Shown here piece by piece: positions 17,237 to 25,570 of a stretch of DNA of 64,000 bases. Position numbers and translations under genes: made by a program. Source of the DNA: Streptomyces sp. WM4235 (GTDB lineage: Bacteria; Actinomycetota; Actinomycetes; Streptomycetales; Streptomycetaceae); contig NZ_LGDE01000035.1 of NCBI RefSeq assembly GCF_001279725.1, positions 67,540 through 131,539 on the forward strand, written 5' to 3'. Numbering within the stretch: the first letter of the stretch is position 1; each line of letters opens with the position of its first letter. Below the pieces are notes generated by a model. It saw only the letters and a list, made by a program, of their open reading frames with translations, made no database searches and was not told the origin of the DNA.

Positions 17237-17381
17237 GGCCACACCTTAAGGGGCGGGCCAACCGAACGGTGCGCGCGCGGCGCGTGCGGCACACGGGGGC
17301 AAATCAGTGCAAGCTGGGGAGGGTCCAGCGGCGGTGGATCCGGGCCGAAGGTCGGTTCGAGCATTCCGGGTGTCGTGAGAT

Positions 17382-17397
17382 ACTGGTCTAGACAACC
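17382..17397 (+). promoter_or_regulatory. DasR-responsive element (dre) upstream of ptsH
   Basis: The 16-base sequence ACTGGTCTAGACAACC matches the DasR operator consensus (ACTGGTCTAGACCAGT-like) with a perfect TGGTCTAGAC core. It sits 24 bases before the ptsH start. DasR is the GlcNAc-6P-responsive GntR regulator of Streptomyces, and pts genes including ptsH are established targets. Binding here is inferred from the motif. Confidence 0.85.
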
Positions 17398-17420
17398 GCT
17401 AGCACCTGAAGGGCATCACC

Positions 17421-17702
17421 ATGGCAGAGCGCCGCGTCAACGTCGGCTGGGCCGAGGGCCTGCACGCTCGTCCCGCCTCGATCTTCGTCCGGGCGACGAC
17501 CGCTTCCGGCGTTCCGGTGACCATCGCGAAGGCCGGCGGCGACCCCGTCAACGCCGCTTCCATGCTGGCGGTTCTGGGCCTGGGCGCCCAGGGCGGCGAG
17601 GAGATCGTCCTCGCGTCCGAGGCCGAGGGCGCCGACGTCGCGCTGGACCGCCTCGCGAAGCTTGTCGCCGAGGGTCTCGACGAGCTCCCCGAGACGGTCT
17701 GA
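17421..17702 (+). CDS. ptsH: Phosphocarrier protein HPr
   Basis: A 93-aa HPr of the phosphotransferase system. His15 in GLHARPAS accepts phosphate from enzyme I and passes it to sugar-specific IIA domains. Ser47 (NAASMLAVLGLG) aligns with regulatory Ser46 of Bacillus HPr; whether it is used is not shown here. ATG at 17421 is preceded by GAAGGG at 17408-17413. A dre site lies just upstream, placing the gene under likely DasR control and so linking it to N-acetylglucosamine use. It stands alone, with a strong hairpin after it and no ptsI next to it. Confidence 0.97.
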   Translation: MAERRVNVGWAEGLHARPASIFVRATTASGVPVTIAKAGGDPVNAASMLAVLGLGAQGGEEIVLASEAEGADVALDRLAKLVAEGLDELPETV

Positions 17703-17740
17703 TCCGAGACGGTCCGGCCCTTCGGATCACACACACGTGG

Positions 17741-17779
17741 CGAAGCCGCGGCCCCGGCGCATCGGGGGCCGCGGCTTCG
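17741..17779. terminator. Hairpin after ptsH
   Basis: A perfect 15-base inverted repeat (CGAAGCCGCGGCCCC and its complement) with a 9-base loop lies between the convergent ptsH and GntR genes. Its strength and position fit a terminator, probably bidirectional. Confidence 0.8.
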
Positions 17780-17991
17780 TCGTTTCCGGAACGCGTCGGC
17801 ATGAATGCGGCGCGGCGCGGCGCGGGACATCGGGGCGACCTTTACCGCACGCCGGAAATTCCGTCACGGAATCCGCCCGTCGAAAAGGGCGGGCCGGAAT
17901 CAGGCCGACCGGAATCAGGCCGACGGAATGAGGCGGGCGATTACGAGGCGTCGAAACCCCCCGCATATCCGTCCTTTGTATACGGGCTTTG

Positions 17992-18657
17992 TTAATGCGG
18001 GCCGCTCGCCATGTTTACGGCAGGTTGCGAAGTCCTCACGCGCCGCCGGTGGGCCGCGACCGCGCGTTCGGCGTGCAGGGCCGTAAGGGAGCGGGCCCGC
18101 TCGGCGTCGCCGCGCGCCACCGCGTCCACGATCGCCCCGTGCTCGGCCCAGGAGTCCACGGGGCGCGTCGGGGCCTCCACCGAGAACATCCAGGCGATCT
18201 TGTGGCGCGTCTGCGTCAGCAGGGCGATCAGCCCGGGACTCGCGGACGCCTGGGACAGCGTCTCGTGGAACCAGCCACCCAGGGCCCGCAGATCCTCTCC
18301 CTGGCCCCTCCTGGCCCGTTCCTGGCCCAGCCTGACCAGTCCGCGCAGCACCTTCAGGTGCGCCTCGGTGCGTCGGCGGGCCGCCCGGGAGGCGGCGAGG
18401 GGCTCCAACAGCATCCGCAGCTCCAGGAGGTCCGAGGCCTCCTGCTCGGTCGGCTCGGCCACGCAGGCCCCGGCGTGCCGGCGGGTCGTGACGAAGCCCT
18501 CGGACTCCAGGGTGCGCAGGGCCTCGCGGACCGGGACGCGCGAAACCCCGTAGCGGCGGGCCAGCACTTCCTCGGTGAGGCGTCCGCCGGGTCCGAAGAC
18601 TCCGGAGATGATGTCGTCGCGGATTGCTGTGCATACCGCGTGCGCAGGAATTCGCAA
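17992..18657 (-). CDS. GntR-family transcriptional regulator (FadR/FCD type)
   Basis: A 221-aa regulator. The N-terminal winged helix (about residues 5-70) has the GntR signature: AIRDDIISGVFGPGGRLTEE, then YGVSRVPVREALRTLESEGFV. The C-terminal FCD ligand domain (about 78-205) is all-helical with a possible metal-binding set of Asp/His residues (D--FHETL-like WFHETLSQAS, and H in EHGAIVDAVARGD). The start is a TTG at 18657, supported by GGAGG at 18665-18669, 7 bases away. The family commonly controls carboxylate or amino-acid metabolism in response to an acidic ligand. No obvious target gene is adjacent, so the ligand is unknown. Confidence 0.88.
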   Translation of the reverse strand: MRIPAHAVCTAIRDDIISGVFGPGGRLTEEVLARRYGVSRVPVREALRTLESEGFVTTRRHAGACVAEPTEQEASDLLELRMLLEPLAASRAARRRTEAHLKVLRGLVRLGQERARRGQGEDLRALGGWFHETLSQASASPGLIALLTQTRHKIAWMFSVEAPTRPVDSWAEHGAIVDAVARGDAERARSLTALHAERAVAAHRRRVRTSQPAVNMASGPH

Positions 18658-18760
18658 GACCGGACCTCCGCTTGATTTCGTGACCGTGCCGCGACTCTAT
18701 TGCAACACACGATAATTTCCGAGGACGGCCCTTGATGTGAAACATTTCCCGCCAACGCGA

Positions 18761-18789
18761 AAGGCCCCGGCTCGATGAGCCGGGGCCTT
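18761..18789 (-). terminator. Terminator of the M23 peptidase gene
   Basis: A perfect 13-base inverted repeat (AAGGCCCCGGCTC and complement) with a 3-base loop lies 22 bases past the stop of the M23 gene. Confidence 0.8.
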
Positions 18790-18810
18790 CAACGAAGAGG
18801 TGCGAAGCGA

Positions 18811-19611
18811 TCAGACGTTGACGTCGTGCGAGCGCAGGTACGCGATCGGGTCGATGTCCGAGCCGTACTGCGAACCGGTGCGGGCCTCGAAGTGCAGGTG
18901 CGGGCCGCTGGAGTTGCCCGTGGAGCCCGACAGGCCGATCTGCTGGCCCGGGGTGACCTGCTGGCCGACGGAGACGTCCAGCGAGGACATGTGCCCGTAC
19001 TGGGTGTAGGTGCCGTCGTTGTGCTTGATGACGACGTTGTTGCCGTACGCGCCGCCGTAGCCGGCCTCGACGATCGTGCCGGCGCCCACGGCGTGGACCG
19101 AGGTGCCGGACGCCGCGTGGAAGTCGATGCCCGTGTGGCTGCCGGAGGACCACATGCCGCCGCCCGCGTGGTACTGCGTGCTGACGTAGGAGCCCTCGAC
19201 GGGAGCGACGAAGGTGTTGAGGCGCTTGCGTTCGGCCTCGCGGGCCGCACGCTCGGCGGCCTCGCGCTCGGCCTTCTCCTTGGCCTCGGCGAGGCGCTTG
19301 GACTCGGCGGCGCGCTGCTTGGCGTCGGCCTCGGCCTGGGCCTTCGCGGCGGTGATGTCGGCGGCGCGCTGCTGGGACTCGGCCTGGGTCTCGATCTCGC
19401 CCTGGAGGTCCTCGGCGACGACGACGGCGTTGAGGCCGGTGTCCTCGATCGTGGGGGCGGCGGACTCGCCCGCGGCGAACGCGGGGCCGGCCAGCGTGCC
19501 CACGACGCCGGTGGTGGCGAGGGCGGCTATACCGGCGTAGCCGGCGGTCTTGCGGCTCAAACGGCTCGAACCACGGTGCTTACCGGCGACACGACTGCTG
19601 CCAAACGCCAT
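18811..19611 (-). CDS. Secreted M23 peptidase (LytM-type cell-wall hydrolase)
   Basis: A 266-aa exported protein. The signal peptide covers about residues 1-46 (basic start, hydrophobic core, then GPAFAAG). A charged coiled-coil (about 65-130, rich in Ala/Glu/Lys/Arg) separates it from the C-terminal M23 domain (about 135-262). The zinc and catalytic residues are visible: H in SHTGIDFHA (H-x3-D), H in YGHM and H-x-H in GPHLHF. It should cut peptidoglycan cross-bridges. It is preceded by a c-di-AMP riboswitch, so expression likely follows the second messenger that in Streptomyces also controls resuscitation-type hydrolases. ATG at 19611 has AGGA about 11 bases upstream. Confidence 0.92.
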   Translation of the reverse strand: MAFGSSRVAGKHRGSSRLSRKTAGYAGIAALATTGVVGTLAGPAFAAGESAAPTIEDTGLNAVVVAEDLQGEIETQAESQQRAADITAAKAQAEADAKQRAAESKRLAEAKEKAEREAAERAAREAERKRLNTFVAPVEGSYVSTQYHAGGGMWSSGSHTGIDFHAASGTSVHAVGAGTIVEAGYGGAYGNNVVIKHNDGTYTQYGHMSSLDVSVGQQVTPGQQIGLSGSTGNSSGPHLHFEARTGSQYGSDIDPIAYLRSHDVNV

Positions 19612-19637
19612 GAAGAGGTTGATCCTTTCCTTCCTTC

Positions 19638-19774
19638 TCGCCTACCGGGTTAGCTGACGGGTTCGGAGCAGGAAGGTCTCCTACGGGCCCCCTCTTGCGA
19701 GGCGGTCCGATTCACCCCAGGGACACATGTGGGTCCCCGGCTCCCCAGGCTCGCGCCTGACGGGGACTCGGCGA
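19638..19774 (-). ncRNA. ydaO-yuaA cyclic di-AMP riboswitch
   Basis: The minus-strand leader of the M23 gene contains the conserved blocks of the ydaO class: GGGGTGAATCGGACC (19713-19727 region), then TCCGAACCCGTCAGCTAACC followed by CGGTAGGCGA near the 3' end. The outer P1 stem pairs TCGCC (19770-19774) with GGCGA (19638-19642). In Streptomyces this riboswitch precedes genes for cell-wall hydrolases, and c-di-AMP binding turns expression off. Boundaries are approximate. Confidence 0.88.
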
Positions 19775-19924
19775 TCGCTGTCCGGTGCCGCGGGTGCGGC
19801 GGGCACAACTGACGAACAGCACGGCCGACGCTAGGCGGATCTTCAGTCATTCGCCAAACAGGTGCGCGCTTTTGTTACCTACGCCACACCACATACAAGC
19901 AACCTCACCACTAAATGGACAAAA

Positions 19925-19954
19925 GGGGCCCCGGCGACAAGTCGCCAGGGCCCC
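19925..19954 (-). terminator. Intrinsic terminator of the M16 peptidase operon
   Basis: A 14-base inverted repeat with one mismatch (GGGGCCC-GGCGAC / GTCGCC-GGGCCCC), followed on the minus strand by CCTTTTGTC. It lies just past the second M16 gene. Confidence 0.82.
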
Positions 19955-19966
19955 CTCGATTTCAGG

Positions 19967-21358
19967 TCAGTTGCCGACGACGCTCACTTCGCCGATCCCC
20001 AGCGCCCGCACGGGCTCCGCGATCTGCGACGCGTCGCCCACGAGGATCGTGACCAGCCGGTCCACGGGGAAGGCGTTGACCACGGCCGAAGTCGCCTCCA
20101 CCGTTCCCGTCGCGGCGAGTTGGGCGTACAACCGGGCCTGGTAGTCGTCCGGCAGCTCCTGCTCCACCTGATCGGCGAGGGTGCCCGCGACGGAGGCTGC
20201 CGTCTCGAACTTCAGCGGGGCCACGCCCACCAAGTTCTGTACCGCCACGTCCCGTTCGGCGTCGGTCAGACCGCCCTCCGCGAGGGTGCGCAGCACCGTC
20301 CAGAGGTCCTCCAGCGCCGGGCCGGTGTTCGGGGTGTCCACCGAGCCGCTGATGGCCAGCATGGACGCGCCCTTGCCGTCGGCGGTGGAACGCAGCACCT
20401 GCCCGAAGGCGCGCACGCCGTACGTGTACCCCTTCTCCTCGCGCAGCACCTTGTCGAGGCGGGAGGTGAGGGTGCCGCCGAGGCAGTACGTGCCGAGCAC
20501 CTGGGCCGCCCAGACGCGGTCGTGCCGGTCCGCGCCGATCCGGCCGATGAGGAGCTGCGTCTGAACCGCTCCGGGGCGGTCCACGATGACCACGCGGCCC
20601 GTGTCGTCGGCCGTCACCGGGGGCACCGGGCGCGGATCGGCGGAATTGCCGGTCCAGGCGCCCAGGGTGTCCGCCAGGATGGCGTCCAGGTCGATCCCGG
20701 TCAGGTCGCCCACGACCACCGCGGTGGCGGTCGCGGGGCGCACGTGAGCCTCGTAGAAGGCGCGTACGGCACCGGAGTCGATGCGGGCGACCGTCTCCTC
20801 GGTGCCCTGGCGGGGCCGGGAGATCCGCAGGTCGGCCGGGAACAGCTCCTTGGAGAGCTGCTTGGCGGCGCGGCGCTGCGGGTTGGCCGACTCGTGCGGG
20901 ATCTCGTCGAGACGGTTGCGCACCAGCCGGTCGACCTCGCTGTCGGCGAAGGCCGGGGCGCGCAGCGCCTCGGCGAGCAGGCCGAGCGCCTTCGCCAGGC
21001 GGGAGGCGGGTACCTCCAGCGAGACCCGCAGGCCCGGGTGGTCGGCGTGCGCGTCGAGGGTCGCCCCGCAGCGCTCCAGCTCCGCCGCGAACTCCTCGGC
21101 GGAGTGCTTGTCGGTGCCCTCGGACAGGGCGCGGGCCATGATGGTGGCCACCCCGTCCAGGCCCTCGGGCTCCGCGTCGAGCGGCGCGGCGAGGTTGATC
21201 TCGACGGCGACGACCTGCTGCCCCGGACGGTGGCAGCGCAGCAGGGTCAGCCCGTTGGCGAGCGCACCGCGCTCGGGGGCCGGGAAGGCCCACGGCCTGG
21301 CCTCGCCGGCCTCCGGCCGCGGGTGGAGGGTCATCGTGACGGCTGCGGTGTCGCTCAC
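19967..21358 (-). CDS. M16 family peptidase-like protein, inactive partner
   Basis: A 463-aa protein with the two-lobed M16 (insulinase/processing-peptidase) fold: an N-terminal lobe with ANGLTLLRCHRPG and a C-terminal lobe containing the conserved GTYCLGGTLTSRLDKVLREEKGYTYGV stretch in which R and Y contact substrate in active pairs. The zinc-binding H-x-x-E-H motif is absent (the site reads GVATIMARALSEGT). It is therefore the non-catalytic subunit that pairs with the active M16 protein encoded just upstream. I chose GTG at 21358, which overlaps the upstream stop by 4 bases (GTGA). A later ATG at 21334 is possible. Confidence 0.88.
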   Translation of the reverse strand: MSDTAAVTMTLHPRPEAGEARPWAFPAPERGALANGLTLLRCHRPGQQVVAVEINLAAPLDAEPEGLDGVATIMARALSEGTDKHSAEEFAAELERCGATLDAHADHPGLRVSLEVPASRLAKALGLLAEALRAPAFADSEVDRLVRNRLDEIPHESANPQRRAAKQLSKELFPADLRISRPRQGTEETVARIDSGAVRAFYEAHVRPATATAVVVGDLTGIDLDAILADTLGAWTGNSADPRPVPPVTADDTGRVVIVDRPGAVQTQLLIGRIGADRHDRVWAAQVLGTYCLGGTLTSRLDKVLREEKGYTYGVRAFGQVLRSTADGKGASMLAISGSVDTPNTGPALEDLWTVLRTLAEGGLTDAERDVAVQNLVGVAPLKFETAASVAGTLADQVEQELPDDYQARLYAQLAATGTVEATSAVVNAFPVDRLVTILVGDASQIAEPVRALGIGEVSVVGN

Positions 21359-22704
21359 TGCTCCGCCCCTTCGTTCTCGTCGTTCTCGTCGGACTCGTCG
21401 GCCGCCAGGGGCTCGTACACGAGCACCGCGCGGTTGTCCGGGCGCAGTCGGGCGGCGGCCACGGCCTGCACCTCCTCGGCGGTGACGTCCAGGACGCGGC
21501 CGACGGCGGTGAGGGCGAGCTGCGGGTCGCCGAACAGCACCGCGAAGCGGCACAGTTCGTCGGCGCGGCCGGCGACCGTGCTCAGCCGGTCCAGCCACTC
21601 CCGTTCCAGCTGGGCCTGGGCGCGTTCCATCTCCTCGGCGGTGGGGCCCTCGGCGGCGAACCGCGCGAGTTCCTCGTCCACGGCCGCCTCGATGGCGGGC
21701 ACCTCGACCCCGCTGGAGGTCTTGACGTCCAGCCAGCCGAGCGACGGAGCGCCCGCCAGGCGCAGCATGCCGAATCCGGCGGCCACGGCGCTCTGGTCGC
21801 GGCGGACCAGGCGGTTGTGCAGCCGTGAGGACTCGCCGCCGCCGAGGACGGTCAGCGCCACGTCGGCGGCGTCGCACTCGCGGGTGCCGTCGTGCGGCAG
21901 TCGGTAGGCGGCCATCAACGCGCGGGCCGGGACCTCCTCGACGATCTCCTCGCGCAGCTGGCCGCCCATGACCTCGGGCAGCGAGCCGTCGCGCGGCGGC
22001 TGCTTGCCGTCGTGCGAGGGGATGGAGCCGAAGTACTTCTCGACCCAGGCGAGCGCCTGCTCGGGGTCGATGTCACCGACGACCGAGAGCACCGCGTTGT
22101 TGGGCGCGTAGTACGTGCGGAAGAAGTGGCGCGCGTCCTCCAGGGAGGCGGCGTCCAGGTCGGCCATGGAGCCGATCGGGGTGTGGTGGTACGGGTGTCC
22201 CTCGGGGTACGCGAGGGCGGTGAGCCGCTCGAAGGCGGTGCCGTACGGCACGTTGTCGTACCGCTGGCGGCGCTCGTTCTTGACGACGTCGCGCTGGTTC
22301 TCCATGGACTCGTCGTCCAGGGCGGTCAGCAGCGAGCCCATCCGGTCCGCCTCCAGCCAGAGGGCGAGCTCCAGCTGGTGGGCCGGCATCGTCTCGAAGT
22401 AGTTGGTGCGCTCGAAACTGGTGGTGCCGTTCAGCGAACCGCCGGCGCCCTGGACGAGCTCGAAGTGCCCGTTGCCGGGTACGCTCGCGGACCCCTGGAA
22501 CATCAGGTGCTCGAAGAGGTGAGCCAGACCGGTCCGGCCCTTGACTTCGTGGCGCGAGCCGACGTCGTACCAGAGGCAGACCGCGGCGACCGGGGTCAGG
22601 TGATCCTCGGAGAGCACCACGCGCAGGCCGTTGGCCAGCCGGTGCTCGGTCGCTGTCAGGCCGCCGGAGCCGGCCTGGGCTGTGGCCGTGTGACCCATGG
22701 GCAT
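21355..22704 (-). CDS. M16 family zinc peptidase, catalytic subunit
   Basis: A 449-aa zinc metallopeptidase. The zinc/catalytic motif H-L-F-E-H occurs in GLAHLFEHLMFQGS (about residues 61-65), and a downstream glutamate in the ENQRDVVKNERRQRYDN region completes the site. No signal peptide is seen, so it is probably cytoplasmic. It forms a coupled pair with the inactive M16 protein downstream, as in mitochondrial processing peptidase-like dimers. Two in-frame ATGs compete (22704 and 22698). AAGGGA lies 4 bases before the first and 10 before the second; I kept the first. The acidic C-terminal tail (DESDENDENEGAEQ) is unusual. Confidence 0.9.
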   Translation of the reverse strand: MPMGHTATAQAGSGGLTATEHRLANGLRVVLSEDHLTPVAAVCLWYDVGSRHEVKGRTGLAHLFEHLMFQGSASVPGNGHFELVQGAGGSLNGTTSFERTNYFETMPAHQLELALWLEADRMGSLLTALDDESMENQRDVVKNERRQRYDNVPYGTAFERLTALAYPEGHPYHHTPIGSMADLDAASLEDARHFFRTYYAPNNAVLSVVGDIDPEQALAWVEKYFGSIPSHDGKQPPRDGSLPEVMGGQLREEIVEEVPARALMAAYRLPHDGTRECDAADVALTVLGGGESSRLHNRLVRRDQSAVAAGFGMLRLAGAPSLGWLDVKTSSGVEVPAIEAAVDEELARFAAEGPTAEEMERAQAQLEREWLDRLSTVAGRADELCRFAVLFGDPQLALTAVGRVLDVTAEEVQAVAAARLRPDNRAVLVYEPLAADESDENDENEGAEQ

Positions 22705-22946
22705 GTGGTCCCTTCGATCGCGATGCAGAGATTTCTGTCAGACCTGCCACTGTATGCAAGCGCGTCGACCACCGGAGAAGTTCCCGGGTTCACTCCTGGG
22801 TCGGAGTCGGCGTTGTCGGTGCCTCGGGCCACAATGGTCCGCGTCACCACTGTCCGGAAGGCCGACCCAGCCTTGCGGTCACAGCCCGTCAGTCCCCGTC
22901 AGACCCCGAGTACACCCCCCTTTCATGGTTAAGGAGCCGCGCAGCG

Positions 22947-25403
22947 ATGGCCCGCCGCAGCACGAAGACCCCGCCGCCGGAGGATTTCGAGGAGAAGATC
23001 CTCGACATCGACGTCGTCGACGAAATGCAGGGCTCCTTCCTCGAGTACGCGTACTCGGTGATCTACTCCCGCGCCCTGCCCGACGCCCGTGACGGCATGA
23101 AGCCGGTGCACCGGCGCATCGTCTACCAGATGAACGAGATGGGCCTGCGCCCCGACCGCGGCTACGTGAAGTGCGCGCGCGTCGTCGGCGAGGTGATGGG
23201 CAAGCTCCACCCCCACGGTGACGCGTCGATCTACGACGCCCTGGTGCGCATGGCCCAACCCTTCTCGATGCGGCTGCCGCTGGTCGACGGCCACGGCAAC
23301 TTCGGTTCGCTCGGCAACGACGACCCGCCGGCCGCGATGCGTTACACCGAGTCGAAGATGGCCGACGCCGCGTCGCTGATGACGGACGGCATCGACGAGA
23401 ACACCGTCGACTTCGCCGCGAACTACGACGGCCAGGAGCGCGAGCCGGTCGTCCTGCCGGCCGCGTACCCGAACCTGCTGGTCAACGGCGCCTCCGGGAT
23501 CGCCGTCGGCATGGCCACCAACATGGCCCCGCACAACCTCGGCGAGGTCATCGCGGCCGCACGTCACCTGATCCGGTACCCGGAGGCGGACCTGGAGGCG
23601 CTGATGCGCTTCGTACCGGGTCCCGACCTGCCGACCGGCGGGCGCATCGTGGGGCTCGCCGGCATCAAGGACGCCTACGAGAACGGTCGAGGCACCTTCA
23701 AGATCCGTGCGACCGTGGCCGTGGAGGACGTGACCCCGCGCCGCAAGGGCCTGGTCGTCACCGAACTGCCCTTCACGGTCGGACCCGAGAAGGTCATCGC
23801 GAAGATCAAGGACCTGGTCGGTTCCAAGAAGCTCCAGGGCATCGCGGACGTCAAGGACCTCACCGACCGCTCGCACGGCCTGCGCCTGGTCATCGAGATC
23901 AAGAACGGCTTCCACCCGGAGGCCGTCCTGGAGCAGCTCTACAAGCTGACGCCGATGGAGGAGTCCTTCGGCATCAACAACGTCGCACTGGTCGACGGCC
24001 AGCCGCTCACCCTGGGCCTCAAGGAGCTGCTGGAGGTCTACCTCGACCACCGCTTCGAGGTCGTCCGGCGGCGCAGCGAGTTCCGGCGGGGCAAGCGGCG
24101 CGATCGACTGCACCTGGTCGAGGGCCTCCTCGTGGCGCTCCTCGACATCGACGAGGTCATCCGCCTCATCCGGGACAGCGACAACTCGGCGCAGGCGAAG
24201 GAACGCCTGATCGAGCGCTTCTCCCTCAGCGAGATCCAGACCCAGTACATCCTGGACACCCCGCTGCGCCGGCTCACCCGCTTCGACCGGATCGAGCTGG
24301 AGTCCGAGCGTGACCGGCTGGCCGGCGAGATCGACGAGCTGACCGGGATCCTGGACTCCGACAACGAGCTCCGCAAGCTCGTCTCCTCGGAACTGGCGGC
24401 GGTGGCGAAGAAGTTCGGCACCGAGCGCCGGACGGTCCTGCTGGAGTCGGCGGGCACGGCCATCACGGCGGTTCCGCTGGAGGTCGCGGACGACCCGTGC
24501 CGGGTCCTGCTCTCGTCCACGGGTCTGGTGGCCCGTACGGCGAACGCCGAGCCGCTGCCCGAGGAGGAGGACGGGGCCCGTGCGAAGCACGACCTGATCA
24601 TCTCGCAGGTGGCCGCGACCGCCCGCGCCGACGTCGGTGTCGTCACCTCGTACGGTCGCCTGCTGAGGCTGTCGGTGATCGACCTGCCCCAGTTGCCCGA
24701 CACCCACTCCGCTCCGAACCTGGCCGGAGGCGCGCCCGTCTCGGAGTTCCTGACCGGGCTGGAGGCGGACGAGACGGTGGTCTGCCTGCTCTCGCTGGAC
24801 GAGTCCTCCCAGGGCCTGGCCCTGGGCACCGAGCAGGGCGTGGTCAAGCGGGTCGTGCCGGACTATCCGGCGAACAAGGACGAGCTGGAGGTCATCACCC
24901 TCAAGGAGGGCGACCGGATCGTCGGAGCGGTCGAGTTGCGCACGGGCGAGGAGGACCTGGTCTTCATCACCGACGACGCCCAACTGCTGCGCTACCCGGC
25001 GGCCCAGGTGCGTCCGCAGGGCCGCCCCGCGGGCGGCATGGCGGGCATCAAGCTCGCCGACAACGCCAAGGTGATCCACTTCTCGGCCGTGGACCCGGGC
25101 CGGGACGCCATGGTGTTCACGGTCGCGGGCTCGCACGGCACCCTGGACGACTCGCTGCTGTCGGCGAAGCTGACCCCCTTCGACCAGTACCCGCGCAAGG
25201 GACGCGCCACCGGCGGCGTGCGCTGCCAACGGTTCCTGAAGGGCGAGGACGTGTTGGTGCTCGCGTGGGCCGGGGGCGCCCCGGTCCGGGCGTCCTCCAA
25301 GAACGGGGCGCCTGCGGCGCTGCCGGCCGTCGACCCGCGCCGTGACGGGTCGGGGACGGCGTTGCCCGCTCCCGTCGGGGCACTGGCGGGCGGCGCGCTG
25401 TAG
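22947..25403 (+). CDS. parC: DNA topoisomerase IV subunit A
   Basis: An 818-aa type IIA topoisomerase A subunit. It has the winged-helix/tower region with catalytic Tyr133 ([10 protein letters not shown]), preceded by [15 protein letters not shown], and a C-terminal beta-propeller (about residues 500-800). It breaks and rejoins DNA together with the B subunit at 36419-38539 to unlink replicated chromosomes. I call it ParC rather than GyrA because the GyrA box (QRRGGKG type) is not evident and it sits in the Streptomyces parC/parE neighbourhood. The position equal to E. coli GyrA Ser83 is Ala93, while the neighbouring acid (Asp97) is kept. AAGGAG at 22931-22936 fixes ATG 22947. Confidence 0.93.
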   Translation: MARRSTKTPPPEDFEEKILDIDVVDEMQGSFLEYAYSVIYSRALPDARDGMKPVHRRIVYQMNEMGLRPDRGYVKCARVVGEVMGKLHPHGDASIYDALVRMAQPFSMRLPLVDGHGNFGSLGNDDPPAAMRYTESKMADAASLMTDGIDENTVDFAANYDGQEREPVVLPAAYPNLLVNGASGIAVGMATNMAPHNLGEVIAAARHLIRYPEADLEALMRFVPGPDLPTGGRIVGLAGIKDAYENGRGTFKIRATVAVEDVTPRRKGLVVTELPFTVGPEKVIAKIKDLVGSKKLQGIADVKDLTDRSHGLRLVIEIKNGFHPEAVLEQLYKLTPMEESFGINNVALVDGQPLTLGLKELLEVYLDHRFEVVRRRSEFRRGKRRDRLHLVEGLLVALLDIDEVIRLIRDSDNSAQAKERLIERFSLSEIQTQYILDTPLRRLTRFDRIELESERDRLAGEIDELTGILDSDNELRKLVSSELAAVAKKFGTERRTVLLESAGTAITAVPLEVADDPCRVLLSSTGLVARTANAEPLPEEEDGARAKHDLIISQVAATARADVGVVTSYGRLLRLSVIDLPQLPDTHSAPNLAGGAPVSEFLTGLEADETVVCLLSLDESSQGLALGTEQGVVKRVVPDYPANKDELEVITLKEGDRIVGAVELRTGEEDLVFITDDAQLLRYPAAQVRPQGRPAGGMAGIKLADNAKVIHFSAVDPGRDAMVFTVAGSHGTLDDSLLSAKLTPFDQYPRKGRATGGVRCQRFLKGEDVLVLAWAGGAPVRASSKNGAPAALPAVDPRRDGSGTALPAPVGALAGGAL

Positions 25404-25477
25404 CGGGACGCGCTGTGCGGGGATGCCCTGTGGGGCGACGCCTCGCGGCGTGCGGCGACTGACGTGTCAGGGGCCGG

Positions 25478-25521
25478 GGCGTGCGGGGTGCGGGGTCTTC
25501 GGGCCGCGCACCCCGCACGCC
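25478..25521 (+). terminator. Terminator after parC
   Basis: A 14-base inverted repeat (GGCGTGCGGGGTGC and complement) with a 16-base loop is followed by ATTAGTGTTTTCTTG. It lies 75 bases past the parC stop. Confidence 0.8.
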
Positions 25522-25570
25522 CATTAGTGTTTTCTTGATACATATCGGTGGGGGCGGGAGAGCGGATCTG

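Noticed and set aside
22929..25229. A 766-aa minus-strand open frame across parC
   Set aside because: Antisense shadow of parC; product is repetitive His/Val/Leu-rich with no domain.
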